From NCBI GenBank assembly GCA_035264365.1, contig DATFQI010000409.1, positions 1-18,269 on the forward strand: 18,269 bases of DNA. Direction: 5' to 3'. The position numbers and the translations under genes are program-made. The notes under the pieces are model-generated. The model ran no database searches and was not told the origin of the DNA. It saw nothing but the letters and a program-made list of their open reading frames with translations. Positions 1 to 7,531 of this stretch are shown piece after piece. Origin of the DNA: DATFQI01 sp035264365 (GTDB lineage: Bacteria > Actinomycetota > Thermoleophilia > Solirubrobacterales > Solirubrobacteraceae). Positions within the stretch are counted from its first letter, which is position 1. The number at the start of each line of letters is the position of its first letter.

Positions 1-681
1 GCCACCGTCGGCAAGCTGGCCGGCGCCGAGGTCGCCGTGAGCGGCGTCACCGCGAGCTCGAAGGACTTCAACGACTCGATGCTCGCGCACGCCCCGCTGG
101 TGTTCGCGTTCGTGCTCGCGCTCGCCTTCATCCTGCTGCTGGTCACGTTCCGCTCGATCGTGGTGCCGATCAAGGCGATCGTGCTCAACGTCCTGTCGGC
201 CGGCGCGGCCTACGGCATCCTCGTGCTCGTCTTCCAGGACGGCCACGGCGAGCGGGTGCTCGACTTCCAGTCGGTCGGCGGCATCGCCCCCGTGATCCCG
301 CTGTTCCTGTTCGTGATCCTGTTCGGCCTCTCGATGGACTACCACGTGTTCATCCTCAGCCGGGTCCGCGAGGCCTACAACCGCGGCATGAGCAACGACG
401 AGGCGGTCGCCCACGGCCTCAAGAGCACCGCCGGCGTCGTCACGAGCGCCGCGCTCGTCATGGTCGCCGTCTTCGGCTCCTTCGCGCTCGGCAGCGACCA
501 GCTCGCCAAGCAGATCGGCGTCGGCCTCGCGGCGGCGATCCTGATCGACGCGACGATCATCCGCGCGGTCCTGTTGCCGGCCACGATGAAGCTGCTCGGC
601 GAGCGCAACTGGTACCTGCCGCAGCGGCTGCGCTGGCTGCCGGAGCTCGAGCACGAGCCTCAGGCGGCGCCCGCCGCCTGA
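1..681 (+). CDS. MMPL/RND-family membrane transporter, C-terminal part (5' partial)
   Basis: The frame is open from base 1, so this is the last 226 residues of a larger protein; full MMPL proteins usually have 700 residues or more. It has about five hydrophobic segments, as expected for the final membrane block of an MMPL/RND transporter. The segment FGLSMDYHVFILSRVRE, at about residues 107-123 of the visible part, is the conserved loop of MmpL-type exporters; it carries the Asp-Tyr pair tied to proton coupling in that family. MMPL proteins export lipids or other hydrophobic compounds across the inner membrane; the substrate cannot be told from this fragment. It ends in TGA at 679-681 and overlaps the convergent MFS gene by 22 bases, so there is no room for a terminator between them. 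Confidence 0.9.
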   Translation, partial: ATVGKLAGAEVAVSGVTASSKDFNDSMLAHAPLVFAFVLALAFILLLVTFRSIVVPIKAIVLNVLSAGAAYGILVLVFQDGHGERVLDFQSVGGIAPVIPLFLFVILFGLSMDYHVFILSRVREAYNRGMSNDEAVAHGLKSTAGVVTSAALVMVAVFGSFALGSDQLAKQIGVGLAAAILIDATIIRAVLLPATMKLLGERNWYLPQRLRWLPELEHEPQAAPAA

Positions 682-2135
682 GCGGAAACGGCGGCCGGCA
701 GCTGGAGCCACGCGATCAGGGCCCCGGCCACGGCGACGAGCGCGACCACGATCGACGCCGTCGACATCGCGGCCACGAACGCCTCGCGCGCCACCTCCGC
801 GGCGGTGCCGCCCAGTTGGGCGGCGCCGCCGAGCGACTCGCGCGCGGCGGCCGGGGCGTCCGCCGGCAGGCCCGAGGTGTAGAGCGAGGCCATGATGCTG
901 CCGACGACCGCGACGCCGAGCGCGCCCCCGAGCTCGCGCGTCGTGTCGTTGACGGCGGAGCCGATGTTGGCCCGGGCCGGCGGCAGCGAGCTCATGATCG
1001 ACTCGGTCGCCGGCGCGCCCGCGAGGCCCATGCCGGTCCCCATCAGCACGAACGCGAGCGCGAGCCGGCCGTAGCCGGTGTCGACGCCGACCGTGGCCGC
1101 GACGGCGAGGCCCGCGGCGAACAGCAGCATGCCGAGCGTCGCGATCCTGCGCGTCCCGAAGCGCTCGACGAGGATCGCCGAGAGCGACGCGGAGACGATC
1201 ATCGCGCCCGCGTAGGGGAGGATGCGCACGCCGGCCGCCGACGGTGAGAAGCCGAGCACGAACTGCAGGTACTGGGTGGCCACGAACAGGAACCCGAAGA
1301 GGGCGAAGAACAGCGCCATCACGGTCGCGCTCGCGGCGCTGAAGCGGGGATTGCGGAACAGCCCGACGTCGAGCAGCGGCTCCGCGGCGCGCCGCTGCCG
1401 GAGCACGAACGCGCTCAGGAGGACCACCGCGCCGCCGCCGGCCGCGAGCACCGCGGGCGAGGTCCATCCTTCGGACGGCGCCTCGATGACCGCCCACGCC
1501 AGCGCGATCAGGCCCGCGGCCGACAGCGCCGCTCCGAGGCGGTCGAGGCGCCGCCCGACGGGGTCGCGCGACTCCGGGACCAGGCGCGGCCCGAGGACGA
1601 CCGCGAGCACGCACAGCGGGACGTTGACGATGAAGATCGAGCCCCACCAGAAGTGGTCGAGCAGGACGCCGCCGGCGACTGGGCCGAGCGCGACGCCGAG
1701 GCCGGCGGTCGCGGCCCAGATGCCGACCGCGGTCGCCCGCTCGCGCTCGTCGGGGAACACGCCGACGAGCAGCGACAGCGTCGCGGGCATGATGAACGCG
1801 GCGCCCGCGCCCATCAGCGCGCGGCAGGCGATCAGGGCCGCGACGCCGCCGGCGAACGCGGCCGCCGTCGACGCCAGCCCGAACACGACCAGCCCGGCGA
1901 GCAGCGTGCGCCGGCGCCCGTGGCGGTCCCCGAGCGCGCCGGCCGGGAGCAGCAGCCCCGCGAACACGAGCGTGTATGCGTCGACCACCCACTGCAGCTC
2001 GCTGACGTCCGCGTCGAGCTCCCGCACCAGCGTGGGGAGCGCGACGTTGACGATCGTGTTGTCCACGACGATCACGAGCAGGCTCGTGCAGAGCACGCCG
2101 AGCGCGAGCCAGCGCGACCTGGGCCCGGTGGTCAT
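660..2135 (-). CDS. MFS drug efflux transporter, DHA2 (EmrB/QacA) family
   Basis: This 491-residue protein is the usual size for a 14-TM DHA2 drug:proton antiporter. Residues 24-34 (VDNTIVNVALP) match the DHA2 TM1 motif with its membrane Asp. GALGDRHGRRR at about 67-77 is the cytoplasmic motif A of MFS proteins. The motif C-like segment GPVAGGVLLDHFWWGSIF follows near residues 150-170. The expected role is proton-driven export of toxic small molecules through the inner membrane; the substrate is unknown. Its ATG (2133-2135) overlaps the TGA of the DUF4386-like gene by four bases, which indicates translational coupling. It is the last gene of a three-gene operon divergent from an AfsR/SARP-type regulator, so antibiotic or self-resistance export under that regulator is a reasonable inference. 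Confidence 0.93.
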   Translation of the reverse strand: MTTGPRSRWLALGVLCTSLLVIVVDNTIVNVALPTLVRELDADVSELQWVVDAYTLVFAGLLLPAGALGDRHGRRRTLLAGLVVFGLASTAAAFAGGVAALIACRALMGAGAAFIMPATLSLLVGVFPDERERATAVGIWAATAGLGVALGPVAGGVLLDHFWWGSIFIVNVPLCVLAVVLGPRLVPESRDPVGRRLDRLGAALSAAGLIALAWAVIEAPSEGWTSPAVLAAGGGAVVLLSAFVLRQRRAAEPLLDVGLFRNPRFSAASATVMALFFALFGFLFVATQYLQFVLGFSPSAAGVRILPYAGAMIVSASLSAILVERFGTRRIATLGMLLFAAGLAVAATVGVDTGYGRLALAFVLMGTGMGLAGAPATESIMSSLPPARANIGSAVNDTTRELGGALGVAVVGSIMASLYTSGLPADAPAAARESLGGAAQLGGTAAEVAREAFVAAMSTASIVVALVAVAGALIAWLQLPAAVSAQAAGAA

Positions 2136-2839
2136 GACGTCACCACCGCACCCGCCGCCGGCTCCGCGCGCGCGGCCCGGCGCTCGCGCACCAGCAGCAC
2201 GGACCCGAAGGCGATCAGCCAGATGCTCCAGAGGACGTAGCCGAGGAAGTTGGCGGTGTCGATCACCGGCAGGCCGAACGGCGAGAGCACCCCGGTGAGG
2301 ACGAGGGCGGCCGACGCGCCGCCGAGCAGCGCGAACCAGCGCCCCGTGAAGTGACGGCCGATCGCGACGATCACGAGCGCCGTCCAGAGCGCGGTCAGCA
2401 GGTAGCCGGCCGTCTCGCCGATCGCGGTGCCGAGGATGTCGCCCGCGGTGCTGAACGCGTCGCGTGCATCGGCCGCCGTGGCGGCGTTCGCACTCGCCGC
2501 GTCTGACGCATAGCCCGGCACGAGCAGCGGCCAGCGCATCAGGCCGACGACCTGCACGACGGCGGCCGCGATCCCGACGCGCACGGCGATCCGCATCGCC
2601 CGCGACGAGGAGAGGCGGCCGACGCCGACGGCGACCGGGGCGAGCAGTGCGGCCGAGAGCGCCAGTACCGTGAACCAGGCGCTCACGGCGCCCTCGTGCT
2701 CGCGGAACGAGGCGAGCACTTCACCGGCCGGCTCGTCGAGCACGTCCGGGTAGTTGAAGATCGAGCCCAGCGCGGTGAACGCGAGGTTCGCGAGCACCGC
2801 TGCGAGGATGAGCAGGACTGCCGTGCGCGTGCGGGTCAT
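2132..2839 (-). CDS. DUF4386-like multipass membrane protein
   Basis: 235 residues with about six hydrophobic helices. The N-terminal segment (AVLLILAAVLANLAFTAL) is followed by FNYPDVLDEPAGEVLASF, and a later block RWPLLVPGYA, both features I associate with DUF4386-type proteins. That family has no established function. An open frame continues upstream to 3409, but the ATG at 2837-2839 is the right start: AAGGAG lies at 2845-2850 on the minus strand with a 5-base spacer, and the extra N-terminal sequence is only antisense of the neighbouring genes. Its ATG overlaps the stop of the upstream 90-aa gene and its stop overlaps the MFS start, so it is the middle gene of a tightly coupled operon. 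It may be an accessory membrane partner of the efflux pump, but nothing shows this directly. Confidence 0.8.
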   Translation of the reverse strand: MTRTRTAVLLILAAVLANLAFTALGSIFNYPDVLDEPAGEVLASFREHEGAVSAWFTVLALSAALLAPVAVGVGRLSSSRAMRIAVRVGIAAAVVQVVGLMRWPLLVPGYASDAASANAATAADARDAFSTAGDILGTAIGETAGYLLTALWTALVIVAIGRHFTGRWFALLGGASAALVLTGVLSPFGLPVIDTANFLGYVLWSIWLIAFGSVLLVRERRAARAEPAAGAVVTS

Positions 2840-3108
2840 GGCCGCTCCTTGTCCGGGGTCTGGCGGTGGCTGGCGTCGGCGATCCAGGCGGCGAGGACGC
2901 TGTCCGGGTGGTCGACGAGGTGGTCGCGGGCGAGTGCGTCGACGACGTCGTGCTCGCCGCGCAGGTGCGCGGCGGCGATGGCGACCAGCTGACGGTCGCG
3001 TGTCGTCGTCGCGGCCGCCGCCGCGCGCGCCAGCAGCGCGTCGGCGTCGGTGGTGTGCAGTGCGGCCGCCACGAGCACCGCGGGGTCGTGGCTGCTGTGT
3101 GGTGGCAT
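2836..3108 (-). CDS. Small conserved-looking hypothetical protein (90 aa)
   Basis: 90 residues, Ala/His/Asp-rich, probably all alpha-helical and soluble, with no signal peptide or membrane segment. Segments such as RDRQLVAIAAAHLRGEHDVVDAL and DHLVDHPDSVLAAWIADA look like two helical-hairpin units, resembling one tetratricopeptide-like repeat. I do not recognise a named family. Support for it being real: ATG start, first position in an operon, and a 4-base overlap with the DUF4386-like gene that follows. The upstream GGATGGTGG is only a weak ribosome-binding site. It starts 68 bases from the divergent regulator gene. It could be a small adaptor for the efflux operon; that is a guess from context only. 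Confidence 0.65.
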   Translation of the reverse strand: MPPHSSHDPAVLVAAALHTTDADALLARAAAAATTTRDRQLVAIAAAHLRGEHDVVDALARDHLVDHPDSVLAAWIADASHRQTPDKERP

Positions 3109-3123
3109 GCGGCCACCATCCAG

Positions 3124-3147
3124 AGCGGCGCTGACACGCCGCTGACA
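3124..3147. promoter_or_regulatory. Putative SARP-type operator: heptamer direct repeats plus inverted repeat
   Basis: GCTGACA occurs at 3130-3136 and again at 3141-3147, a period of exactly 11 bp, and the second copy contains the -35 hexamer of the regulator gene. Tandem heptamers with an 11-bp period overlapping the -35 are the known binding architecture of SARP/AfsR activators. The same stretch holds a perfect 7-bp inverted repeat, AGCGGCG (3124-3130) and CGCCGCT (3137-3143). The site lies between the regulator and the divergent efflux operon and could serve both. Confidence 0.5.
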
Positions 3148-3170
3148 GCGGCCAGGCCCGCGCGTAGACT
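3142..3170 (+). promoter_or_regulatory. Leaderless sigma-70-type promoter of the AfsR/SARP regulator
   Basis: CTGACA (-35, 3142-3147), a 17-bp spacer and TAGACT (-10, 3165-3170). The GTG start codon begins only 6 bases after the -10, so transcription should start at or next to the start codon, giving a leaderless mRNA. There is no Shine-Dalgarno sequence, which agrees. Confidence 0.65.
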
Positions 3171-3176
3171 CGCGAG

Positions 3177-6098
3177 GTGCTGGAGATCTCCGTGCTGGGT
3201 CCCGTCGAGGTCACGCGCGACGGGCGCGCCGTCGCGGTCCCGGGCGGAAAGACGGCGGAGCTGCTCGTGCGCCTCGCGCTCGACGCGGGCCGCCCCGTGA
3301 CTGCGGACCGCCTGCTCGACGACCTGTGGGCCGGCGCCCCCACGAGGCGGAACACGCTCCAGTCGAAGGTCGCCCGGCTGCGGCGCGCGCTCGGGGACCC
3401 GGCGGTCATCGACGGCGCCTACCGGCTCGCCGTCCGCCCCGAGCACGTCGACGCCCTGCGCGTGCTCGCCGACGCCGCGGGCGCCGCCCGCCGCCTGGAG
3501 ACCGGCGACGAGCACGGCGCCCGCGAGCTCGGCGCGGCCGCTCTCGACCGCTTCCACGACGAGCTGCTGCCGGCGGCCGGCGACTGGGCCGCGCCGCATC
3601 GCTCGCAGCTCGAGGAGGCCCGCGCGAGCCTGCTCGAGACCCTGTTCGCCGCCCGGCTGCGGCTCGGCGAGCCGGTCGTCGTCGCCGACCTCGAGACCGC
3701 GGTGGCGAGCGCGCCGTACCAGGAGGGTCTGTGGGCCCTGCTGATCACCGCGCTCTACCGCGCCGACCGCCAGACCGATGCGCTCGCGGCCGTCCGGCGC
3801 GTGCGCGCGCTGCTCGCGGAGGACCTCGGGCTGGACCCCGGGCCGCGGCTGCAGGAGCTCGAGCGGCAGGTCCTGCACCACGACCCGGCCCTGCGCGCGG
3901 CGGCCGCGGGCAACCTGCCCTCGCTGCAGCCCGAGCTCGTGGGCCGCGGGCAGGACGTCGCCGCGGTCGCAGCGCTGCTGGAGACCGAGCGGCTCGTCGA
4001 GCTCGTCGGCCCGGGCGGCGTCGGCAAGACCGCCGTCGCCGTCGCGACCGGGCGCACGCTGCCGGGGAGCGTGTGGCTCGCGCGGCTCGAGGGTGCGACG
4101 ACCGCCGACGAGGTGCTCGACGCGGTGATCGCCGCCCTCAACGTGACGGGCGGCGAGCCGGCGCTGCTCGAGCGGCTGCGCGGCACGCGCACGGTCCTGA
4201 TCCTCGACAACTGCGAGCACGTGCTCGACGCGGCGGCCGCACTCGCGGAGCGGCTGCTCGACGCCGTCCCGGCGCTGCGGATCCTTGCCACGACCCAGGT
4301 CGCGCTCGGCGTGGACGGCGGCACCGTCCACGAGCTCGCGCCGCTCGCGCTCGCCGACGCGGTCGAGCTGTTCACGCGCCGCGCGGCGCGCGCCGGCGAC
4401 GACCCGACCGAGCTCTGCCGGGCGCTCGACGGCCTCCCGCTCGCGATCGAGCTCGCGGCCGCCCGCACGCGCACGCTCTCGGTGGAGGAGATCGCGCGCC
4501 GGCTCGACGACCGCTTCAGCGTGCTGAGCGACCCGGCGAGCCGCAAGCCCGCGCGGCGCCGCGCGCTGCGGGCCACGATCAGCTGGAGCTACGAGCTGCT
4601 GTTCCCGGACGACAAGCGCGGGCTGTGGGCGCTCGCCACGTTCGCGGGCGGCGCGCCGCTGGCCGCCGTCGAGTCCGTCCTGGAGGCGCTCGACGTGCCG
4701 GCGTCGGCGGCGATCGACGTCGTCGGCCGGCTCGCCGGGCGGTCGCTCGTGATCGTCGACGGCGAGCGCTTCCGGCTGCTCGACAGCATCCGCGCCTTCG
4801 CGCTCGAGGAGATGGGCGGCGCGGCGCGGCGAGCGCTCGACGCGCACGCGGCGTGGTTCGCGGCGGCGGCGGCAGCGTCCACGGAGGGCGTGCGCAGCGC
4901 CCGTCAGGCCGAGCAGCTCGCGTTCGCCCGCGCCGAGCGCGCGAACATCGACGCCGCGCTGGCGTGGAGCGCGGCGCACGATCCGCAGCGGGGGCTGGCG
5001 ATCGCCGGCGGGTTCGGCTGGGCGTGGATCGTGCTCGGCGACAGCCGCGGGGCGCAGCGGCTGCACGCCGCGCTGGACGCGGCCGGCGAAGCCGCACCGG
5101 CCGCCGAGCGCGCGACCGCGCTGCTGCTCGCCGCGTGGATCGAGGCCTCCTCCGGCGACCTCGCCCTGGCCTGCCGCCACGTCGACGAGGCCGCGGCGCT
5201 CGCCGCCGGGCCGGAGCTCGAGGCACGCTGCGCCTACCACCTCGCCTACGTCGTCTCCCACCACGGCGACTGGGAGCACGCGCTCGAGCTGACCGCCCGC
5301 GCGCGGGAGCTCTACGACCGGCTCGACCACCCGTGGGACCAGGCCGCCAACGCGCTGTTCGCCGCGCGCGCCGCGATCTCGGCCGGCGACGCCGCCCGGG
5401 CAACCCGCGCGCGCGACGACGTCGAGCGATGGCTTCGCGCCGTTGACGACCCGTGGCTGCACGTGCGCCGCGACGCGATGCTCGGCGAGCTGGCGCGGCT
5501 CGAGCACCGCTTCGAGGAGGCGGTGCGGCACATCGGCCGCGCCGCCGCGACGTCAGGGCGCCTCGGCTTCCTCCAGACCGAGGCCTACCAGACCACGAGC
5601 CTCGGCCGCGCCCAGTGCCAGGCCGGCGATCCCGAGGCCGGCGCGGCGACATTGGAGGCCGGCATCGCCAAGGCGGAGGCGACCGGCGACGTGCGGCTCG
5701 CGGCGCTCGGGCGGGTGCACCTCGGCCGCGTCCTGCGCGCGCTCGGCCGCGACGCGGAAGCGCGAGCGGCGCTCGAGCGGGCGGCGGCGTTCCACCGTGC
5801 CGCGGGCGGCGGCGAGCAGGCCGCACTCGGCGACTGCCTGCTCGCGGCGCTCGACGCCGCGCAGGGCGTGCCGGAGGCGCGGGAGCAGCTCGACGCGCTA
5901 CTCGCGGCCGCCCGCCGTGACGGCGACGCGCCGGTCGAGGTGCTCGCCTTGGACGCGCTCGGGCGCCTGGCCGGCGACGCGGCGCTGCTCGAAGCGGCCG
6001 ACCGCCGGATGGCGGACGCCTCGCACTTCATCACGGAGCGCGATCGGGTCGACCGCCGCGCTGGTGCACGACGACGAACGCCGTCAGCCCCGCGATGA
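3177..6098 (+). CDS. AfsR/SARP-type transcriptional regulator (winged helix, BTAD, NB-ARC ATPase, helical repeats)
   Basis: 973 residues, a normal size for large AfsR-type regulators. An OmpR-like winged helix fills about residues 1-88 (RPVTADRLLDDLWAG, then SKVARLRRALG). The bacterial transcriptional activation domain (BTAD) covers about 91-238 and ends in the typical EDLGLDPGPRLQELERQVL. An NB-ARC ATPase follows: Walker A GPGGVGKT at 278-285, Walker B VLILDN with Asp344, and GLPLAIELAA at 419-428. From about residue 500 onward there are Ala/Leu/Glu-rich helical pairs compatible with TPR-like repeats. Such proteins activate genes by binding tandem repeats near the -35 after ATP-dependent oligomerisation. 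The GTG start fits a leaderless promoter. It is divergent from an efflux operon, a likely target along with itself. The 3' end overlaps the convergent EamA gene by 68 bases. Confidence 0.93.
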   Translation: MLEISVLGPVEVTRDGRAVAVPGGKTAELLVRLALDAGRPVTADRLLDDLWAGAPTRRNTLQSKVARLRRALGDPAVIDGAYRLAVRPEHVDALRVLADAAGAARRLETGDEHGARELGAAALDRFHDELLPAAGDWAAPHRSQLEEARASLLETLFAARLRLGEPVVVADLETAVASAPYQEGLWALLITALYRADRQTDALAAVRRVRALLAEDLGLDPGPRLQELERQVLHHDPALRAAAAGNLPSLQPELVGRGQDVAAVAALLETERLVELVGPGGVGKTAVAVATGRTLPGSVWLARLEGATTADEVLDAVIAALNVTGGEPALLERLRGTRTVLILDNCEHVLDAAAALAERLLDAVPALRILATTQVALGVDGGTVHELAPLALADAVELFTRRAARAGDDPTELCRALDGLPLAIELAAARTRTLSVEEIARRLDDRFSVLSDPASRKPARRRALRATISWSYELLFPDDKRGLWALATFAGGAPLAAVESVLEALDVPASAAIDVVGRLAGRSLVIVDGERFRLLDSIRAFALEEMGGAARRALDAHAAWFAAAAAASTEGVRSARQAEQLAFARAERANIDAALAWSAAHDPQRGLAIAGGFGWAWIVLGDSRGAQRLHAALDAAGEAAPAAERATALLLAAWIEASSGDLALACRHVDEAAALAAGPELEARCAYHLAYVVSHHGDWEHALELTARARELYDRLDHPWDQAANALFAARAAISAGDAARATRARDDVERWLRAVDDPWLHVRRDAMLGELARLEHRFEEAVRHIGRAAATSGRLGFLQTEAYQTTSLGRAQCQAGDPEAGAATLEAGIAKAEATGDVRLAALGRVHLGRVLRALGRDAEARAALERAAAFHRAAGGGEQAALGDCLLAALDAAQGVPEAREQLDALLAAARRDGDAPVEVLALDALGRLAGDAALLEAADRRMADASHFITERDRVDRRAGARRRTPSAPR

Positions 6099-6915
6099 CG
6101 ATCGCGATCCCTACGACCTGGCGGCCGTTCACGACCTCGCCGAGCAGCAGGAACGACCACACGACGGCCAGCGCCGGCTGCGCCTGCTGCGCGATCCCGA
6201 TCGTCCCGATCTGGATCGTCTTCTGCGCGTAGACGAGCAGGCCCTGCGCCGCGATCCCGCTGGTGAGCGTGAGGATCGCGGTGAACAGCCAGCCGGTGGC
6301 GCTCAGCCCCGTCACGTCGCCGTGGGCGAGCGCGATCGGCAGCACCGCGACCGCCGCGATCGGGCAGATGGTCGCCATGAAGGTCGTCACGTCCATCTCG
6401 CGGCGGAAGTACCTGGTCGAGCTGACGTAGGCGACGAGCAGCAGCATCGCGGCGAACCCGAGGACGTTGCCCTCCAGCGACGCGTCGCCGCCGGGCGGGG
6501 CGCTGAGCAGCACGAGCGCGACGCCGCCGAACGCGACCAGCGCGAAGACGATCGCGCGCGGGCTGATGTACTCGCTGAACAGCCACGCGCCGACGGGCAC
6601 GATCAGGAATGGCGCCAGCGAGCCGATCAGCGCCGCGTTGGCGACGCTGTTGTGCGTTACGCCGGCGAAGAACACGGCGAGGTTGAGCCCGAAGAAGACG
6701 CCCGGGATCCAGACCTGCCGGACGTCGGCGCGCGTCACGCGCCGGGCCGTGCTCCAGAGGATCAGGTTCCAGAGCACGCTGACCGCGATCATGCGCCAGA
6801 ACGCGACCAGCACGCCCGGCGTCTCGGCGCGCTTGGCGAGCGTCGAGCTGAGCGAGAACGCCGCGACGAGCCCGATCACCGCGAGTACGCCGAGCGTCCT
6901 CGCGCGCGGCCTCAA
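6031..6915 (-). CDS. EamA-family (DMT superfamily) permease
   Basis: 294 residues if translation starts at the TTG at 6915-6913, the usual length for a ten-helix EamA transporter made of two repeated five-helix halves. Hydrophobic helices begin at TLGVLAVIGLVAAFSLSST. Typical EamA segments include SVANAALIGSLAPFLIVPVGAWLF in the first half and IGIAQQAQPALAVVWSFLLLGE in the second. The family exports amino acids, nucleotide sugars or drugs; the substrate is not predictable here. Start choice: the frame is open farther upstream, but that part is antisense-like Arg/Pro-rich sequence inside the reductase gene. The TTG overlaps the reductase stop as TTGA, and no Shine-Dalgarno sequence is seen, so translation probably reinitiates after the upstream gene. 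The 3' end overlaps the convergent regulator. Confidence 0.85.
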   Translation of the reverse strand: MRPRARTLGVLAVIGLVAAFSLSSTLAKRAETPGVLVAFWRMIAVSVLWNLILWSTARRVTRADVRQVWIPGVFFGLNLAVFFAGVTHNSVANAALIGSLAPFLIVPVGAWLFSEYISPRAIVFALVAFGGVALVLLSAPPGGDASLEGNVLGFAAMLLLVAYVSSTRYFRREMDVTTFMATICPIAAVAVLPIALAHGDVTGLSATGWLFTAILTLTSGIAAQGLLVYAQKTIQIGTIGIAQQAQPALAVVWSFLLLGEVVNGRQVVGIAIVIAGLTAFVVVHQRGGRPDRAP

Positions 6916-7514
6916 CGGCGGACGTCGTAGACCAGGTGGGTCACGCGATCGCCCTGTACGACCTTGCTCGGGTTCTCGAGCATCAGCGGCTCGCCGAGCG
7001 GCCCGGTGGCGAAGAACGGGCGGCCCGAGCCGAAGACGACCGGGACGATGTTGACGACGATCTGGTCGATCAGCCCGAGCTTGAGCGCCTGGCCGCCGAT
7101 CTGCCCGAGGGCGACGTCGACGTCGCGGTCGCCGGCGTACTCCCTGGCGGCGGCGATCACCTCCTCGACGCCGTTCACGAACGTGAACGGAGCCGTGCCG
7201 GCGTGCTCCCAGTCCTCGGGGCCGCGGTGGCTGCACACGAAGACGTGCTCGCCCGCTGCCGGCACGCCGTCCCAGCCGTTGGTGAGGTCGAACAGCCGCC
7301 GCCCCATCACGACGCAGGCGACGTTCGCGTAGTGCTCGCGCATGAAGTCGGCCGAGGCCTGCGTGCTGCGCGACTCACCGTCACCCGCGTTCGAGAGCGT
7401 CCAGGTGACGTCGCCGTTCCCGAGCCAGTCGAACAGCGGTCCGATGCCGTCCTGCTCGTCGGCCATGAAGCCGTCGAGGGAGACCGCCGCGCCGCCCATG
7501 ATCGTCTTGCCCAT
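6912..7514 (-). CDS. RibD C-terminal / dihydrofolate reductase-like family protein
   Basis: 200 residues matching the RibD_C/DHFR-like reductase family. The start, GGAAVSLDGFMADEQDG, is the typical N-terminal strand and loop. VVMGRRLFDL at about residues 68-77 and LGQIGGQALKLGLIDQI with VPVVFGSGRPFF at about 136-165 are the NADPH-binding and C-terminal motifs. Stand-alone members in actinobacteria are mostly uncharacterised NADPH-dependent reductases; the name does not imply that it makes tetrahydrofolate or riboflavin. GGAGGA lies just upstream of the ATG on the minus strand, a strong ribosome-binding site. It lies 17 bases after the lipase gene on the same strand and overlaps the EamA start, so the three probably form one transcript. 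Confidence 0.9.
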   Translation of the reverse strand: MGKTIMGGAAVSLDGFMADEQDGIGPLFDWLGNGDVTWTLSNAGDGESRSTQASADFMREHYANVACVVMGRRLFDLTNGWDGVPAAGEHVFVCSHRGPEDWEHAGTAPFTFVNGVEEVIAAAREYAGDRDVDVALGQIGGQALKLGLIDQIVVNIVPVVFGSGRPFFATGPLGEPLMLENPSKVVQGDRVTHLVYDVRR

Positions 7515-7531
7515 GTCTCCTCCGTCGTCCG

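Noticed and set aside
2845..3409. N-terminal extension of the DUF4386-like protein by about 190 residues
   Set aside because: The extension is antisense-type sequence crossing the 90-aa gene and the promoter gap; a good ribosome-binding site marks ATG 2839.
2721..5531. 936-aa minus-strand open frame opposite the SARP-type regulator
   Set aside because: Arg/Gly/Pro-rich sequence with no family features. Long antisense frames arise readily from G/C-biased third positions, and the opposite strand encodes a fully recognisable regulator.
3177..6098. Antibiotic biosynthesis cluster next to the AfsR/SARP-type regulator
   Set aside because: No polyketide, peptide-synthetase or tailoring genes are in the window; the regulator neighbours only efflux and permease genes.
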